Assembly (NCBI GenBank): GCA_023101725.1
Contig: JALJCO010013382.1
Coordinates: 77,501 to 141,500 of the forward strand
DNA length: 64,000 bases
Source: Atherinomorus stipes
Lineage: Eukaryota; Chordata; Actinopteri; Atheriniformes; Atherinidae
Reading direction: 5' to 3'
Below the pieces are notes generated by a model. That model had not been told where the DNA came from and did not search any database. It saw only the letters and a program-made list of their open reading frames with translations. Shown here one piece after another: positions 23,284-36,140 of the stretch. Positions within the stretch are counted from its first letter, which is position 1. Each line of letters starts with the position of its first letter. The translations under genes were made by a program, and so were the position numbers.

Positions 23284-25111
23284 GTATTTATCAACAAAGT
23301 ATTTTCAAAAGTTTTCAACAACTTTTGATAGTTAACATGTACACGTAATGAGTCACATAATCTGAATAAACAGCCTCACAAAATTCTTGCCAGGGAGGGA
23401 CGAGGTGGACAGTTTAGGACCCCTGAGGACGATCGATGGGGGTCCATTGTGTTCCTCTGGTTTAGTCATGGTCAGGCAGGATGCAGGCTAGTGGTCAAAC
23501 CAAACAGCATTATCTGTGTGTATACACAACAAATCTCAACAGGACCTTTGGCCTCAACACAAGATAAATCCAAACATCCTTCCTCAGAACTGCAGAAGTC
23601 AAAGAAAGCACATGAGGGAGAAAGAGACACGTGGATATGTGCAGTTAAATTAGGATCCATTCAGTTCAGAGTGAGTCATGCAAGTGCTTGTACATGTAAT
23701 TGCAAGCAATCATTTTCATTGCATTTAGGGCATTTTAAATGAGGCTGGGAGCATAGCAGTTAATTAAACTCCTGATCTTGCATGGAAGAAGTGGATTCAA
23801 GTGAAGTTCGGAAAAAATTTAGAGAGTTCACAAGAGCATTTGCAATTATCTGCCACTGAAATGATGAAGATAAAGTTGTTTTTTGTGTGGCGCAGTAATG
23901 ACTGAATGAGCAAAGATAGAGGACTGAGGAAGGGCTGGGAAGAAATGTACATGTAGATTTACTGCCAGATTAATAGCAATCAATGTTCTTCAGGATCCTT
24001 CAGCATAATTTAGAATCTCTTTAGAAATGAATAAAAATGAACAAATTCTGCAAAACTTCAATATTCTAATAAAAACTTAAAAGTTACTGTGCAGCAAAGA
24101 AAGTAGCTAAAGAGTGAAGCTAACTTGCTAACCTTTGCAAGTTTGTATGTCTGTTAGTCACAGTAACTGTAACACAGCCTTATCTGGTTTTTGGTAACAT
24201 AAAGCAATTAAATTTAGTATATTATTCATGCAGATACACTATAGTATCTGGCCAGTAGTATACACTACCAGTAGTCATTAGTTATAAACAATCCCAAGTT
24301 TCTGTGCAGTAAAGACTCAGAACACATGGACTGGCATGATTCAGGTTCAGACTACATGATTTATTAAGTCTTTCACCATGGTCACCATGTCGGATTAAAC
24401 CACCGCGGTGGCGGGTTCTAGTCAGGAGACTAGTACTAATGCACCACTGCCGCGATCGGCTGCATCACAACACTGTAGCTGTGTGTGACAGCCGTCCTCT
24501 GCTCAGACAGGAAAATAAAAAAGAAGAATAAACTGATTGTGGAGCCGGTTACAAACATTTACGCTGCATAACAACACATCCCGGAGATTTAATACGAAGT
24601 ACGGGGGTCCTAAATCAGATGGCGTTTGAGTTTATACTATAAGCTTGATAGCAGTTAGCTCATCTGTCTACTGTCCACCACGATCTCATACACAATAAAG
24701 CACAACGTTACACAAGCAGCGAAACTTACCGACAGCAATGCATGTTAGTCCCTAACAGTTGGAATCGCCTCCTTTTCAAACGTAGAGATGATGTAATCTT
24801 TGCCTGGTTTAATCCCAAACTAGTGAAAGTTGCTCCTGTATAGTGGTGGTGAAGACAACCTGCTGCAGACCGCGGACAGTTGTGGCCTGTTTTGGTTTTA
24901 ACAAAGAGTCTAAACGAAAGTTTAAGCCGCTTTCTAACTCAGGTTTTTCAGGCAAATTTCAAATAAGGTCCAACACGAATAATATCCATGTTTCAACAAG
25001 AAAAATGCTGTTTCCAGGTTTCCCTTGCCAAGTTAGTGTAATGGTAATAGAAATATAACACAGCAACGCTGTGTCAGTATTATTTTATTTGTCATTAAAA
25101 TACAGATTTAT
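23284..25111. other. Unassigned sequence with palindromic patch
   Basis: A patch at 24374-24440 holds several small palindromes, including CCACCGCGGTGG (24400-24411) and CTAGTCAGGAGACTAG nearby. The region 24600-25080 has splice-donor-like and TSS-like strings but no protein I can recognise. Confidence 0.4.
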
Positions 25112-26641
25112 TCAATATAAGATAAGATAAGAAAAACTTTTATTTGTCCCACACTGGGGAAATTTGCAATTCTGCAACAGCACACATACAGCGGACCAGT
25201 CTGGCCAAAGGTATAGACAGAAAAAACTTACAAACATAGATAAGGATAGATTAGGATAAATTAAAATAAGTTAGGTAGACTGCACGGGAGTTTTGAAAAC
25301 ACAATAATGAATAAATAATGAATAAGCGTGGTAATTTTACAGACAAGTGGGTGTGTGTACTATATATGAATATTCATAAATAAATAAAAAAATAACAGAC
25401 TGGTGTGTATTGTAAATTGCAGCAAAAAGAAATTATTGCACACAGTAGTTATAAAGTATTGCACATGATCCAGAAGTGATAGTGAGACACACAAAGGCTT
25501 CATGGGTGAAACGGAGTCTTTAGATGTGCTGATTGTAAAGTCTGATGGCAGCCGGGAGGAAAGACCTGCGGTATCTCTCCTTCACACAGCGAGGGTGGAT
25601 CAGTCTGGCACTGAAGCTGCTCTCCAGACCGGACAGGATGTCCTGCAGGGGGTGGGACTCATGGTCCAGCATGGATGTCAATTTTGCTAGGACCCGTTTG
25701 TCTCCGACCACCTGCACTGAGTCCAGAGGACAGCCCAGGACAGAGCTGGACTTCCTGATGACTTTGTCCAGCTTCCTCCTTTCCCTCTCTGTGATGCTGC
25801 TGCTCCAGCAGACCACTCCGTACCGGACGGCTGATGCCACCACAGAGTCATAGAAGGTCCTTAGGAGGACCCCCTTCACTCCAAAAGACCGCAGTCTCCT
25901 CAGGAGGTAGAGCCGGCTCTGGCCCTTCCTGTACAGAGCGTCTGTGTTATGAGTCCAGCCCAGTTTATTGTTCAGGTGCACACCCAGGTACTTGTAAGAG
26001 TCCACTCAATGTCCGTTCCCTGGATGTTCACCAGTGAGGGGCCGGCAGACTGGTGTCTGCGAAAGTCCACCACCACCTCCCTGGTTTTCCCCGCGTTGAT
26101 CAGGAGGTGGTTTTGCAGACACCAGTCCACAAAGTCCTTCGTCAGTCCCCAGTACTCCACGTTGTCGTCCTCGGTGATCAGACCAACGATCGCAGAGTCG
26201 TCTGAGAACTTCTGCAGAACGCAGCCGTTCGTGTTGTGTCTGAAGTCTGCAGTGTAGAGGGTGAACATGAAGGGGGCCAAGACAGTCCCCTGAGGGGCCC
26301 AACGCTGACAAACTGGGGCCTGTTTGTGAGATAATGCAGGATCCACTCGGCCAGATGCAGTCCACCCCAGCTCTCTCCAGTTTGGCTTTCAGAAGCATCG
26401 GCTGGATGGTGTTGAAGGCACTGGAGAAATCAAAAAACATGATCCTCAGAGAGCTGCCGGGCTTCTCCAGGTGAGCCAGAGCACGATGTAGCAGGAAGAT
26501 GACGGCATCCTCTGCTCCGATCCCAGGCTGGTAGGTGAACTGCAGCGGATCCATGTGGGCTCCCACCGTGGAGCGGAGGTGTCCCAGGATCAGTCTCTCC
26601 AGTGTCTTCATCAGATGGGACGTAGAGCCACCAGCCTGTAT
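25112..26641 (-). mobile_element. Rex1 LINE, 5'-truncated, frameshifted
   Basis: On the minus strand, reverse transcriptase motifs run in order: PLQFTYQPGIGAEDAV, FFDFSSAFNTIQP (motif A), then in another frame GTVLAPFMFTLYT and the catalytic FSDDSAIVG (coded at about 26198-26209), then KYLGVHLNNKLGW and the C-terminal SFLPAAIRLYN. The DNA coding the SSAFNT motif (26408-26428) matches the published Rex1 forward primer from memory. At least two frameshifts lie between 26005 and 26380. The 3' end at about 25112-25160 carries CCCCAGTGTGGGACAAATAA and short ATCTT repeats. The gene is dead. Confidence 0.9.
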
Positions 26642-28809
26642 TTAAAACTCAACAATCTCTGTTTGCAATACAAAACACAGGCTTTTTGCCCCCTGGTTGT
26701 GCATGCAACCATCAACGTTTGTAAACAGGAAACCCATCTACAGCCCAATAGATTTTTCTCCTCTTTTGAAGGTGATAGCTACAAGTTTAAATACTCCCTG
26801 CCAATAGGTGGCACACTAACACTCATTCACTCAATTAGCATTAGCAACGTTACAGAACTGGCTAGCCAATAGTTAGTATTAGCAACTGTTGGCTTGAATT
26901 TGACAAAGGTAAGGCAAGGAAGACGCCATTTCTACACATAGCAATTGAGCTAACAACTCCGGAGCTAATGCTAATGGCGAAGAATCCCGACGTTGGACAT
27001 GGTAATCAGATGCAAATATTTACTTAGACCCCAAAACTGATAAAACATTGTTTTTATGCTATAAAAAAATTGGGGAATACTTTTATTCTATTTAAAGGTC
27101 CCCTAGACATTTGATTACATTTTATGGACCATTGAGGGGCTGTGTTATGTTGCCATGAAGTAGCTCACTCAAAACCCTGTCAGTAAACATGCAAACATTT
27201 CCATTTGTTATTGGAATCTGTTATATGTGGACCATAACACATCCTGCTTTGTTATTTTTTTTCCTTGAGGATTCTAAACTGCACTTCAGTAACTGATCAT
27301 CAGTCATAGATTAGAACGATAGTTATTTTTGACCAAACACATGCCGCTAGATCATTTAAACAAGATCTTTACACACATCCCACAAAGCAAAAAACTCAGA
27401 AATTAAATGTCACTGCGACTTGGCACAATTCAAGGAGTGTGCAGCTGCTTTGCACAGGTTAATAAAATGGTTTTCTTTTTAAATAATTAGCTCACATCAA
27501 GCTGCAGTCGATTGTGCGTTACGTTGAACCATAGGCCTGTGTGACAATTATCAAATGTGTGTGACAGGTTTCTGCAGTTTAACTGTACAAATCTTATATT
27601 GTATTACTGATACATTTACAAATAAGAATTGCATAAATGAGTCAAATGAAGCACCTTGCAACTAGAAATGATTCAGAATGACCAGTAACTTTATAGATGA
27701 TTTAACATCAAAAACAAGCTAAATCTTCAGAAACGTAAACATTTTATGAATATTGATTATGGAGAGATTTAGATTTATGAATTATGTAAAAATCCTGCTC
27801 AGTTATGGAAATGGGAGCGGTTTTAAGTCCAAATCCTTCCTAAGTCATCCGCTTACAGTTCTGGATTGAAATTCACTAACTGTGACATACTTTGAGCATG
27901 GAACTGAATTCAGTATCAGCAGAAAGGTGAAGCTTCATGTCTCAAACCACACTTAAACATTTGAGGAGGATTCTGCTGGGGTAGAACCAAATTATTTCCT
28001 CAAAAATTTGTGAAATACATTTTTTTTTAAGCTGGACTGAAAGTATTTACAATTCACTACAAACCTAAGTTTTAAAATGATAAATAATTCAAATATATGA
28101 CAAAGACATTTGTCACTATTATAAGGTCTGGAGGAGTTTTTAGCCCCAGACTGCAGAATCTGCATGACGCCTTCAGACGTGGCTGGGAAAACACCAATCA
28201 GCATGCTGGCAAGCAGCTTTGTCTGTGCTTCTACAGTACACTGTTGGCCATCAGCTGTATTTTCCACTCCCATTTCCTGTTTCCAAAAACAAGATAAAGA
28301 GGATTCTATGCTGAACTGTGTCCAAAACATCAGCCTGCTGCTACTGAGATCCTTTTTTTTTCTCTTTACTGAGAAAAGCAAAGCCAGGACACTAAACAGC
28401 TTTCAGTCGATGCTAAACCGTCTATGGCTGCTGAGTTCAAATGATGGAGAGCTTTTACAAATTTTCTTAAAACCTTCAGCAAAGTGCAGCTGTCTCTGCA
28501 GCCTCCAAGACTCTTTCAGCCATAATGGTTCATATTTTACATTTCATGAAAAGGGACAAAGACTTCTAAAGCCCTGATAAATTAGTCTTGGAAAAGTGGA
28601 TGTTCTGCAGTGATGTTCCTAAATCCCATGACTGAGAACCAAGGCCAACTCAGTTTAAAAGGGGAAAAACAATGAAATGAGAAGTTGTCGCTAAAACTTT
28701 CTTTGAAGCTAAAATGTAACTCTTTCAATTAAAGGTGGTTAAATATTTGTTGCATTTTTATATTTTTTTAACAACAAAAACAAAACATTATAAGCACAGA
28801 AAAAAATTT
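26642..28809. other. Unassigned sequence
   Basis: About 2.2 kb flanking Rex1. GCTAGC/ATTAGCATTAGC-rich text at 26830-26990 is repeat-like. Short frames at 27990-28580 do not resemble known proteins. Confidence 0.45.
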
Positions 28810-29385
28810 AATTTCCTTATCGCTTGTCCAATTGAGGCTAATTGGGTCACTGGAGTCTTTCCCACTTTCCCATTATCAGGCGAGAGGCAGGGTACACCCT
28901 GGACAGGTCGCCAGTTTGTCGCACGGCCAACACAGACAAACCACCATTCACACTCACGTTCACTACTAGGGACAATTTAGAGAGGGATGGGCAACTCCAG
29001 TCCTCGAAGGCCGGCATCCTACAGATATTTGAAATTTTCCCTGTGGTAACACACCTTGTGACCTGTGCAAGCTCTGCATATTTACCCATTGATTGGAGTC
29101 AGGTGTGTTGCAGCCTGGAAGCTCCTAAAACTTGCAAGATGCCGGCCCCTGAGGACCAGAGTTGCCCATCCCTGATTTAGAGTGATGAATTAACCTAATG
29201 TCTTTGGACAGTGAGGGGAAGCTGGAGTACCCGGAGAGAACCCACGCATACACTGGGAGAACATGCAAACTCCACACAGGAAGACCACTGTTGAAATTGT
29301 TCAAACCCCTCCCCAGTCAAAGCTCAAACTAGCAACCTTCTTACTGTGAGTCTGCGGTGCTAACCACCACACCTCTGTGCAGCCT
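28810..29385 (+). repeat. Old teleost interspersed repeat, split by a hAT insertion
   Basis: Left part (28810-28982) contains GGCAGGGTACACCCTGGACA and CACTCACGTTCACTACTAGG. Right part (29175-29385) contains GAGAACATGCAAACTCCACA and CTAACCACCACACC. Together these are the two halves of a ubiquitous fish repeat whose end carries a degenerate GTTCGAA-type box on the minus strand. The two halves rejoin exactly once the 28983-29174 insertion and one duplicate are removed. Confidence 0.75.
28983..29174. mobile_element. hAT-type MITE, 8-bp ATTTAGAG duplication
   Basis: A 192-bp element with inverted ends AGGGATGGGCAACTCCAGTC and (from the other side) AGGGATGGGCAACTCTGGTC. It is flanked by identical ATTTAGAG at 28975-28982 and 29175-29182. 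The internal arms extend through GGCCGGCATC and the CAGGTGTGTTGCAGC motif shared with 16055 and 45787. The perfect duplication suggests a fairly young insertion. Confidence 0.92.
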
Positions 29386-29677
29386 TATTGATTTTATTAA
29401 ATACAACAGGTTTAGACCCCCTTTTTTCCTTTAGAACTGTCCTATGTGCATTGTCCCTTTTTAAATAAGTATATTCAAACTAAAACACAGAAAATACAGC
29501 AGTAGAATAAATTACCTTTGTGTTCTCACTGATTTTTCAGAGTAAACGGAAAACAAAGAATAAATTGAAGTGGACCCCCCCCGGAAAAGGAAGGGAAGGG
29601 TTGGTTGGTAAGGATGCTCCGCGGTCCATCCCTGCCGGAGGGGGGGGGGTTGGTCGGCCTTGCTGCACATTCATGAT

Positions 29678-29833
29678 GATGTGACAAAGTACACAGCGAG
29701 GGCCCAGGCAGGATTCGATCCCACAGACTCCCAGGTGAGAGTCATGCATGCTTACCAGTCAGCCAAAGGGACTTCCAAGTGGCCAGGGCACATGATCAAT
29801 CAGAGGCATGGTGACAGGACCCCACACTGTCAC
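29678..29833 (-). repeat. tRNA-like SINE, copy 2
   Basis: In reverse complement it reads: hairpin GTGACAG...CTGTCAC (29811-29833), then TGGCTGACTGGTAAG (A-box-like), GACTCTCACCTGGGAGTC (anticodon-arm-like) and GGGATCGAATCCTGCC (B-box-like GGATCGAATCC), ending TGGGCCCTCGCTGTGTAC. The most complete of four copies. Confidence 0.72.
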
Positions 29834-29934
29834 ATCTCTCCCCCTCTTTCCACATGTTCTTGTGCTTCACACAGGCTTCCACCATTGACTGTTTACAAGT
29901 GTCACATGGATCCTGCCGATAACGCCAGAATGTG

Positions 29935-30043
29935 GCAATGTACACGAGGGCCCGAGCGGGATACGATCCCACACACTCTGGGGTGAGAGTCATGCATGCT
30001 TACCAGTCAGCCAAAGGAATATCTCTGTGGCCAAGTGGCTAGG
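29935..30043 (-). repeat. tRNA-like SINE, copy 3
   Basis: Reverse complement shows the same head: TTTGGCTGACTGGTAAGC, GACTCTCACCCCAGAGTG and GGGATCGTATCCCGCTCG, then GGGCCCTCGTGTACA. It lies about 100 bp beyond copy 2 in the same orientation, and the leading hairpin is absent. Confidence 0.7.
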
Positions 30044-30227
30044 GCAACTATAATTGTTGATGTCCATAATGATGATATTGTCTCACAAATGTTTTTTACA
30101 AAAAAGTTGTCCTTTTTACCAGTATTATTAACGTATCAAATGTTATGTAAATTGCATTTGTAGTTATTGTACATACAACCCCATACTATCCCTTTCCTCC
30201 TGGACCTTCCAACAGATTACCCACCCC

Positions 30228-30430
30228 CACACCACCACAGAACAAATCCCAGTTTAACCCCTGCTCTCACCATTGCATCACCGTCACCAGCCACCACTAT
30301 GATACAAGGCAGAAAAACCATACTTTCATGTTGTTTACCCCATATTCTGGCCCTCCAAACGAGAATGGAAAGACATTTTTCCAATCTTCTATTGTCCATT
30401 ACAAGGTATTGGAGCAAAATACAGAGATAA
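30228..30430 (-). pseudogene. Tc1/mariner-like transposase fragment (middle)
   Basis: On the minus strand the peptide has DNRRLEKCLS near its start, then WRARIWGKQHESM and a degraded GGGxMVW-like region, matching the segment between the first and second catalytic aspartates of a common fish Tc1-like transposase (canonical ...NWxxEDWKxV...RVRIWxxQHESMD). The first catalytic DES motif is lost. Confidence 0.72.
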
Positions 30431-30846
30431 ATTATATAGAAATAAATGAAAGACTGACTTTTGAATAAAAGAAAACATGTAGCACGGTTTCCATCTCCAT
30501 CAGTGGCAATCCCGTGTTCTGGTTTCCTGGTGACGGTGAAGCTGAAGTGGCTCCATGGAGTAAACAGAATGTACCGTATTCATGAGTCTACATCCATTTA
30601 GGTACTTCAAATCTCATACATATAAAACAACCCTTGCATCTGAAATAAAAAGCAAACGGTCATAGTAAAATCAGTGAAGCCATTTCTTCACCTGCACAAA
30701 ATCCAGACCGGAAAACTAGCTTTGTTACTGTAGGTTAGGAGATTTCTCAGGGGTTTTTTTTACCTGAATTTCTGAAGTTATATCTCAAGTTACATGATTT
30801 TGTGATTCTTCAAATGCCGATTTTGACAGCGATATGACCTGCAAGT

Positions 30847-31065
30847 TTATACTTTAAGGATATTTTGTCCGCTTATGATAATCAAGGCATTGAAAGGACC
30901 CGTCTGGACTCTGCTCATCAGTCCTGTAGTATATCTTTGCCGGAGATCCTGTAAGTAATGTAAGCTGGCAGGGACATCCATGGATTGAACACATGAACAT
31001 ACCAACACATCCCACAGATGTTCAATCAAATTAGGATCAGAACTTTGCCCAGAACGTCTGACTGC
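30847..31065 (-). pseudogene. Tc1-like transposase C-terminal fragment
   Basis: The minus-strand frame contains LIEHLWDVLVC followed by a degenerate helix, corresponding to the NPIEHLWDVL motif that carries the final catalytic glutamate of Tc1 transposases. On the minus strand it lies upstream of the middle-domain fragment at 30228-30430, so the two are not collinear parts of one gene. Truncated. Confidence 0.72.
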
Positions 31066-34000
31066 CTCCCACGACTTTGCTCTTTTCCCATAGTTGCATG
31101 TAGACCACTTTAATCATTAATATTTAAACCAGCTGTGCAACTTGTGCTTTTCTAGGAAGCACTTTAACCCGAACAAATAGAAGCCAACTTTAATCTGAAA
31201 TCATATTCTACTCGACATTTCATTAGCACCGCCTAACCAGCTTCTTTTCCACCCCTGGAGAGCAGAGTAGAGGCCAGAGTGCTGCAGCTGACAGAGCTCT
31301 GGAGGACCGCAGCTGTTGGGAGTACTGGGATGTTGCCAGGATGTGGCAGGTGGTGGGATTCAGCAAAGGTTGGCTTGCCTTACTGGGCTATTAACTGGGA
31401 TTATTCTCAGCCCTTTTGACCTCAAACATATCTTCTGGAGTAAATTTATTAGTTGTAGAGCTCCAACGTAGTATCAATTATGACTTTGAAAAGAATTAGG
31501 CTACAGAAAAGCATTAATAGAGGTTTATAATTTCCTTTTTGTGAATAAACCACCAAGTTAATGGTTTTTACTTTTTTCTTTTGAAATTTGTTTGGCCACT
31601 TCTTTACCACTGTAACAATCTTTTCAAGTTGGCAAGCATAATCTCAAGCATAGGCCATAAAACTGAAGTGGAAGTTGTCTAACATGCTTCCATTTCCAAA
31701 AGATATCTCCAGGATGGAGGTTTATATTGATAATCCCATAATTCTATCAAGATCTAAAGGAGTAAGCCTGATTGCTGTCAAATAAATAGCGCTTTCTAAG
31801 AGTGAGCAAATGAAAGAATTAGCAGGAAATGAGTGTTCGTGAACCACAAAGAAGAATATTTCCTGGATGAGGGTGCACTGTCGACAGCTACTGACAATCT
31901 GGCTCATTTCATGCATCAGTATTTATGATGTGCTTCTTATTGACTATTTATAGATTAATGTTGATGTGAGCAGGATGAGAAGCTGATCAACATGCACACA
32001 TTTCCAGGCAGTTACTTTATTTCTTAAGACCTTTGTGCACATTTATGCCTCTATTATGAATCCAATTTTCATTATTGTAAATAAAATCCCAAGCCACGTT
32101 CGTACATTGTTCTGTGGTCCAGTCACATGCACTCATCCGTGGAGTTCAGACCATTAAAGATTCAATATTTTTATTAAAAGTTATATTTAAAAAAAAATAA
32201 TAGTAATACCTCCATAAGTCATTTCGATGTGTGTAGAATGAAAGTACATTTCCTAAAAAAAAAGTTATATTTAGCCTGAAAATAAATATAAAATCATTTT
32301 TAACAGGTTTGATAATGGCATTATGTTTACATCTACAAGCCATTCGTTTGTACAAGCATACACACGCCGCCATTGCGGGTTGCCAAATACGATCTCTGTG
32401 TGGCAGTAGTGTGCTGGGCACAGTCAGGCTGGCACTGGGAGAAACGGTGGGGTCGGCAAGTCAAGCAGCTGCTTCAGAGCCCCGGAGATATTGTTATCCA
32501 TCTCAGAAGAGGAGTGACAAGAGCAAAAACTGGAGTAAATTTAGGTAAAGACACTAGATGGACCCGCATAAACGGTTTCCAAATCAAAACCCGGAAATGG
32601 CAACCTTCCTCCTGGATTGGTAAGCTAACTTGTTTGCTAGCATGGCTAATGTTAGCTGTCAGTTATAAACTCAATTTGAGGGTATGAATTATTTTGAGAA
32701 CGACTTTATGTACTTTTACAAGCTATACAATACTTCATGTCTTTAGTCTGTTTGTGTAATTTATGTGTTGTATGTATAGCTGGTCACCAACTGCAGGTTG
32801 ATACCTGCTGTATTTTTCCACGAAAAAACCTGGCTGGTGATACTGCACATGCACACAAATACTGCAGGAATGCATTGATTTCCCATGCTCGCAGTGTCAT
32901 TTAAAATATTCTGGAGGGACAGATTTGCCTTTCACAGCTTCACCTTCTGTGACACCCAATTGAATTTCCTCTATTTGGTGTTGATGGTTCAATACAAAGA
33001 ACTGGCAGTTAGACAGGCTGATTCCCTGAGGAGTTGGAACAGATAAACACTTTGTTTCTGGGAAGTTTAGCCTGACGCAAATGGAGGAATAATGTTCCCA
33101 CCTGATCTTTTGGTTGCATCTTTTCTGAAGTTCTGAATATGTGTGTGTTCATTTCTGTGAGCTCTGAAAGGTCAGCTCAACCTCTTCTGTGTGTTTAACA
33201 CATTGCATTCATGGCAGACAGAGTGTGCAGTCCTTTACAACCTTTATATGGATACTAAATGAGAAGCACACACTCTTTTTCTGGCACATTCATTATTACG
33301 GTAACATAAATGCATGAACAGGAAATACAGAAACTTCTGTCATGTACTTCAAAGAGCTGTTTGGATATGAGCAACATCAGTCAAATCTGTCAGACTTTTA
33401 GCTCTTTGTTAATATAACTTTGCCTGTTTAATTCAGAAATATCGTTTTCCTCTGATTTCTTGACAAAGAGCTGAAATATAGGCCCTGAAAAAGCACAAGC
33501 TCAAAGATTATGGACCATTTACTGCAGTAAAACAGTGTAAATACAAATTATTTCTTTTAACAGCTGAATGGTTTCACAGTTGATCCTCCTTCATTCTGCA
33601 AAACATGCACAAAGTAACAAGTTTTCTGAGGATAAATAGCCCCAGCCACTTTCTGTCTGAAGAACTGCTTGCACTAAGTGTGACACAAAAAATCATATAG
33701 TGACCATTTCACTTCATAATAACTCCAGTTGCCTGGCAACAAACCCTTAATGAGGCTTTTATTGGAGGGTAACAAGGAAGGCTGCAACTAAAGTGACTCA
33801 AGTGAAAGTGAAATGTCATTTCTTCTACACTTTGTTACTGCAAAAATTAGGCTACTAATTAATGTTTTTTCTTTTTTGCCCATTTTCTTTTCTTGTCCCC
33901 AAAACGTACCCTAGCACCACTCCCTATAAGTCCCCACATTATATTTTATTTTTGTATAATGATAAGTTAATTCAGGCAATTACTGTGGGGGTTAAATGTA

Positions 34001-34074
34001 ACTTTACACTCAAAAAACGATAAAAAATTATATAACTTTTTATGTAATACATGTATGTGTACATTGGTTACATA
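31066..34074. other. Unassigned sequence
   Basis: About 3 kb. 32330-32680 is GC-richer and holds TTGCGGGTTGCC and GCTAGCATGGCTAATGTTAGC text that looks like a transposon remnant, but no ends can be assigned. No gene supported. Confidence 0.4.
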
Positions 34075-34290
34075 GTTTTTTTTTATTATTATTGATTGGT
34101 TGTTTTATTTCGAGCAGACAAAACAAAATACGTTCTATCCCAGTAAAAATCCATCTTACTTTTACAAGAGATGATAAAAGGAAGAAAAAAAAAGTTAAGA
34201 AAATAAAATTACACATAATCTGACTCAAAAAGGAGCAGGATGAAGTAACCACTTATATAGTCCTGCCCCCTTTACAAGTTGCGATCTATT
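34075..34290 (-). repeat. LINE 3' untranslated tail
   Basis: In reverse complement: GGACTATATAAGTGGTTACT, TCCTGCTCCTTTTTG, then GTCTGCTCGAAATAAAACAA with a polyadenylation signal. This is a common 3' end of fish L1/Tx1-type LINEs. No coding region remains. Confidence 0.55.
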
Positions 34291-35694
34291 CTATTTAACC
34301 ATTGTATCACATCACATTTGTCTCCAAGACATCAAAATGAGTACAAAGAAGAAAAGTTTATTTCATAGTTTAACATCATACACTGTGATGCACATGCTTT
34401 TCATGGTTGTTCAAATTGGTCAAATTCAATTTTCCCCAAAGATCATCCACCCTCTCGATGCTGAAACATCTGCTGTATATCGTCCAGTTGTAAACTGTTA
34501 CTTTAAAAATCGATGATGCTGTTTGTAACTCCACCAAGTCATAAAAATTAAGAGAATATATATAACTATATATATGTAGACAGAGAAAGAGAGAGAGAGA
34601 GATCACTTCTAACAGCCTCATATGGTGGGGTTAAGCTATTTTCTTTGGCTTGGTTTGACTTCTTCTTAATCTGGACCCTTTCCATTTCTGAACCAGTTTG
34701 TACTGGATCCAGACAAACTACTGAGTCCACAGAAAGGTAAGTGTGAAGACAAATGACTTATTTAGTGGCACACTAATGAATCAGACTCCTGCATACCACT
34801 GAATTTGTTTTCATTCTTAGGTCTGACATCTTAAAAAGGAAAGCTTGAGGAGATACAGGAGCAGATGATGTCACAGGAAATCCTGCTGGGAGGCAGTTCA
34901 GCAGCTTTACTGGTTCTTTTTCATATGGGTCACTTCATATATCATATAATTATGTACAGTTTAATTTCTTACATAGCAGAATGCTTTCTGTGCGTAGTCT
35001 GCAGTGACGACCTGGACCTGTGTACTGTGTGCAAATACATCAGACATGAGTGAGTTTGCATGTTTAAGTGAGAGAATAGAGGATGGATGTAAACAGGAAC
35101 AGAAAGCTGAAAGGAACTCTGCTTTTAGAAAAAGGTTCCTTTCAATCCATTTTTGTATCCAGCCGGATGTAACGCCACAAATACAGCGAGGCGGAAACGT
35201 GCCACCGGAAAAGTGAAAACCACTTCTGATGCTATAAATATCTCAGAGATGCACCTTCACGTCTATAACATACAAAACATATCGCACAAACTTATGTCAT
35301 GCCATTTATGAATTATTTTACATGTTAAATATACAGTAATAATCTCATAATTTCCAGCATTACAATCATGATTTAAGAAAGTGGACATGACTAAATTTGA
35401 TTCTTGGTTGTTTATCTCTGATCCAAAACATTTTGGGTGACATATTCATTTTCTTGTCCACAGTTTGGAAAAAAAGGTTAATAATAATACACACACAGAT
35501 ACAGCAGCTCTGAAGTTTTCCAAATATCCAGGAGGAAGTGTGTGTATACAGACAACTGCAGGGTTTACCCCAACATCTGTCCTGTTATTCAGAGGACAGA
35601 ATAACATCTGTGCCCATGTGTGAATAGAGATAACTGGCAGCAACTAGTAATTATATTTACAGTTTTTCTTTATTAGCTGCTTATCATTTTTGAG
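34291..35694. other. Unassigned sequence
   Basis: About 1.4 kb with a short (GA)n at about 34578-34602 and an A/T tract near 34555. No gene supported. Confidence 0.45.
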
Positions 35695-36140
35695 GCAAAA
35701 ATGTCCAAATCCACTCCAGTAAATCTGCCATCTGTGGGTTTTGGGTTGGTTTGGTCTCGTGTCATAGTCCCGTCTTGTCTCCTGTTTTATTTTGTCGAGT
35801 TTTGCCCCTCCGTATTCTGTTCAGTTTACTTTCTGTTCCTTGTCTCATCTCTTTCCATTCAGCACTCTGTGGCACCTGTTTCTGATTTTGCTGTTAGTCC
35901 CTCTGTTTTATACTCCAGGTTTTCTGTTGTTTGTTGCCAGATCGTTGTCGTTTCCCCTGTTTTTCTTCACCTTTTCCCCAGTGTTCTTGTTCAGTGTTGG
36001 ATTTTTGTAATAAACCTTCGTTCCTTTACCTGCCTGCCTGTTGGACTTCCTGCATCTGGGTCCTCCTTCCTTTACCCCTGACGGGTACTCTGTTGTTGCC
36101 CAGGTGTCCCCGGTGGTAGTTGCCTTACTGTATCCTCTAT
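35695..36140 (+). repeat. C/T-rich retroelement-like segment
   Basis: Pyrimidine-rich text (GTCCCGTCTTGTCTCCTG, TTGTTGCCAGATCG, AATAAACC, CCTGCATCTGGGTCCTCC) resembles the LTR or 3' end of a fish retroelement, with a possible polyadenylation signal near 36008. Open frames here reflect composition only. No matching second LTR. Confidence 0.45.

Noticed and set aside
24374..24480. Possible tRNA-like or SINE head on the minus strand
   Set aside because: A short anticodon-like stem (CTAGT/ACTAG) exists, but A and B boxes are not convincing.
25520..26257. Plus-strand open frames over 60-100 codons
   Set aside because: They are antisense shadows of the Rex1 reverse transcriptase on the minus strand.
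35701..36081. 126-codon plus-strand frame, hydrophobic and serine-rich
   Set aside because: Composition reflects the C/T-rich repeat; no conserved residues, and neighbouring frames are equally long.
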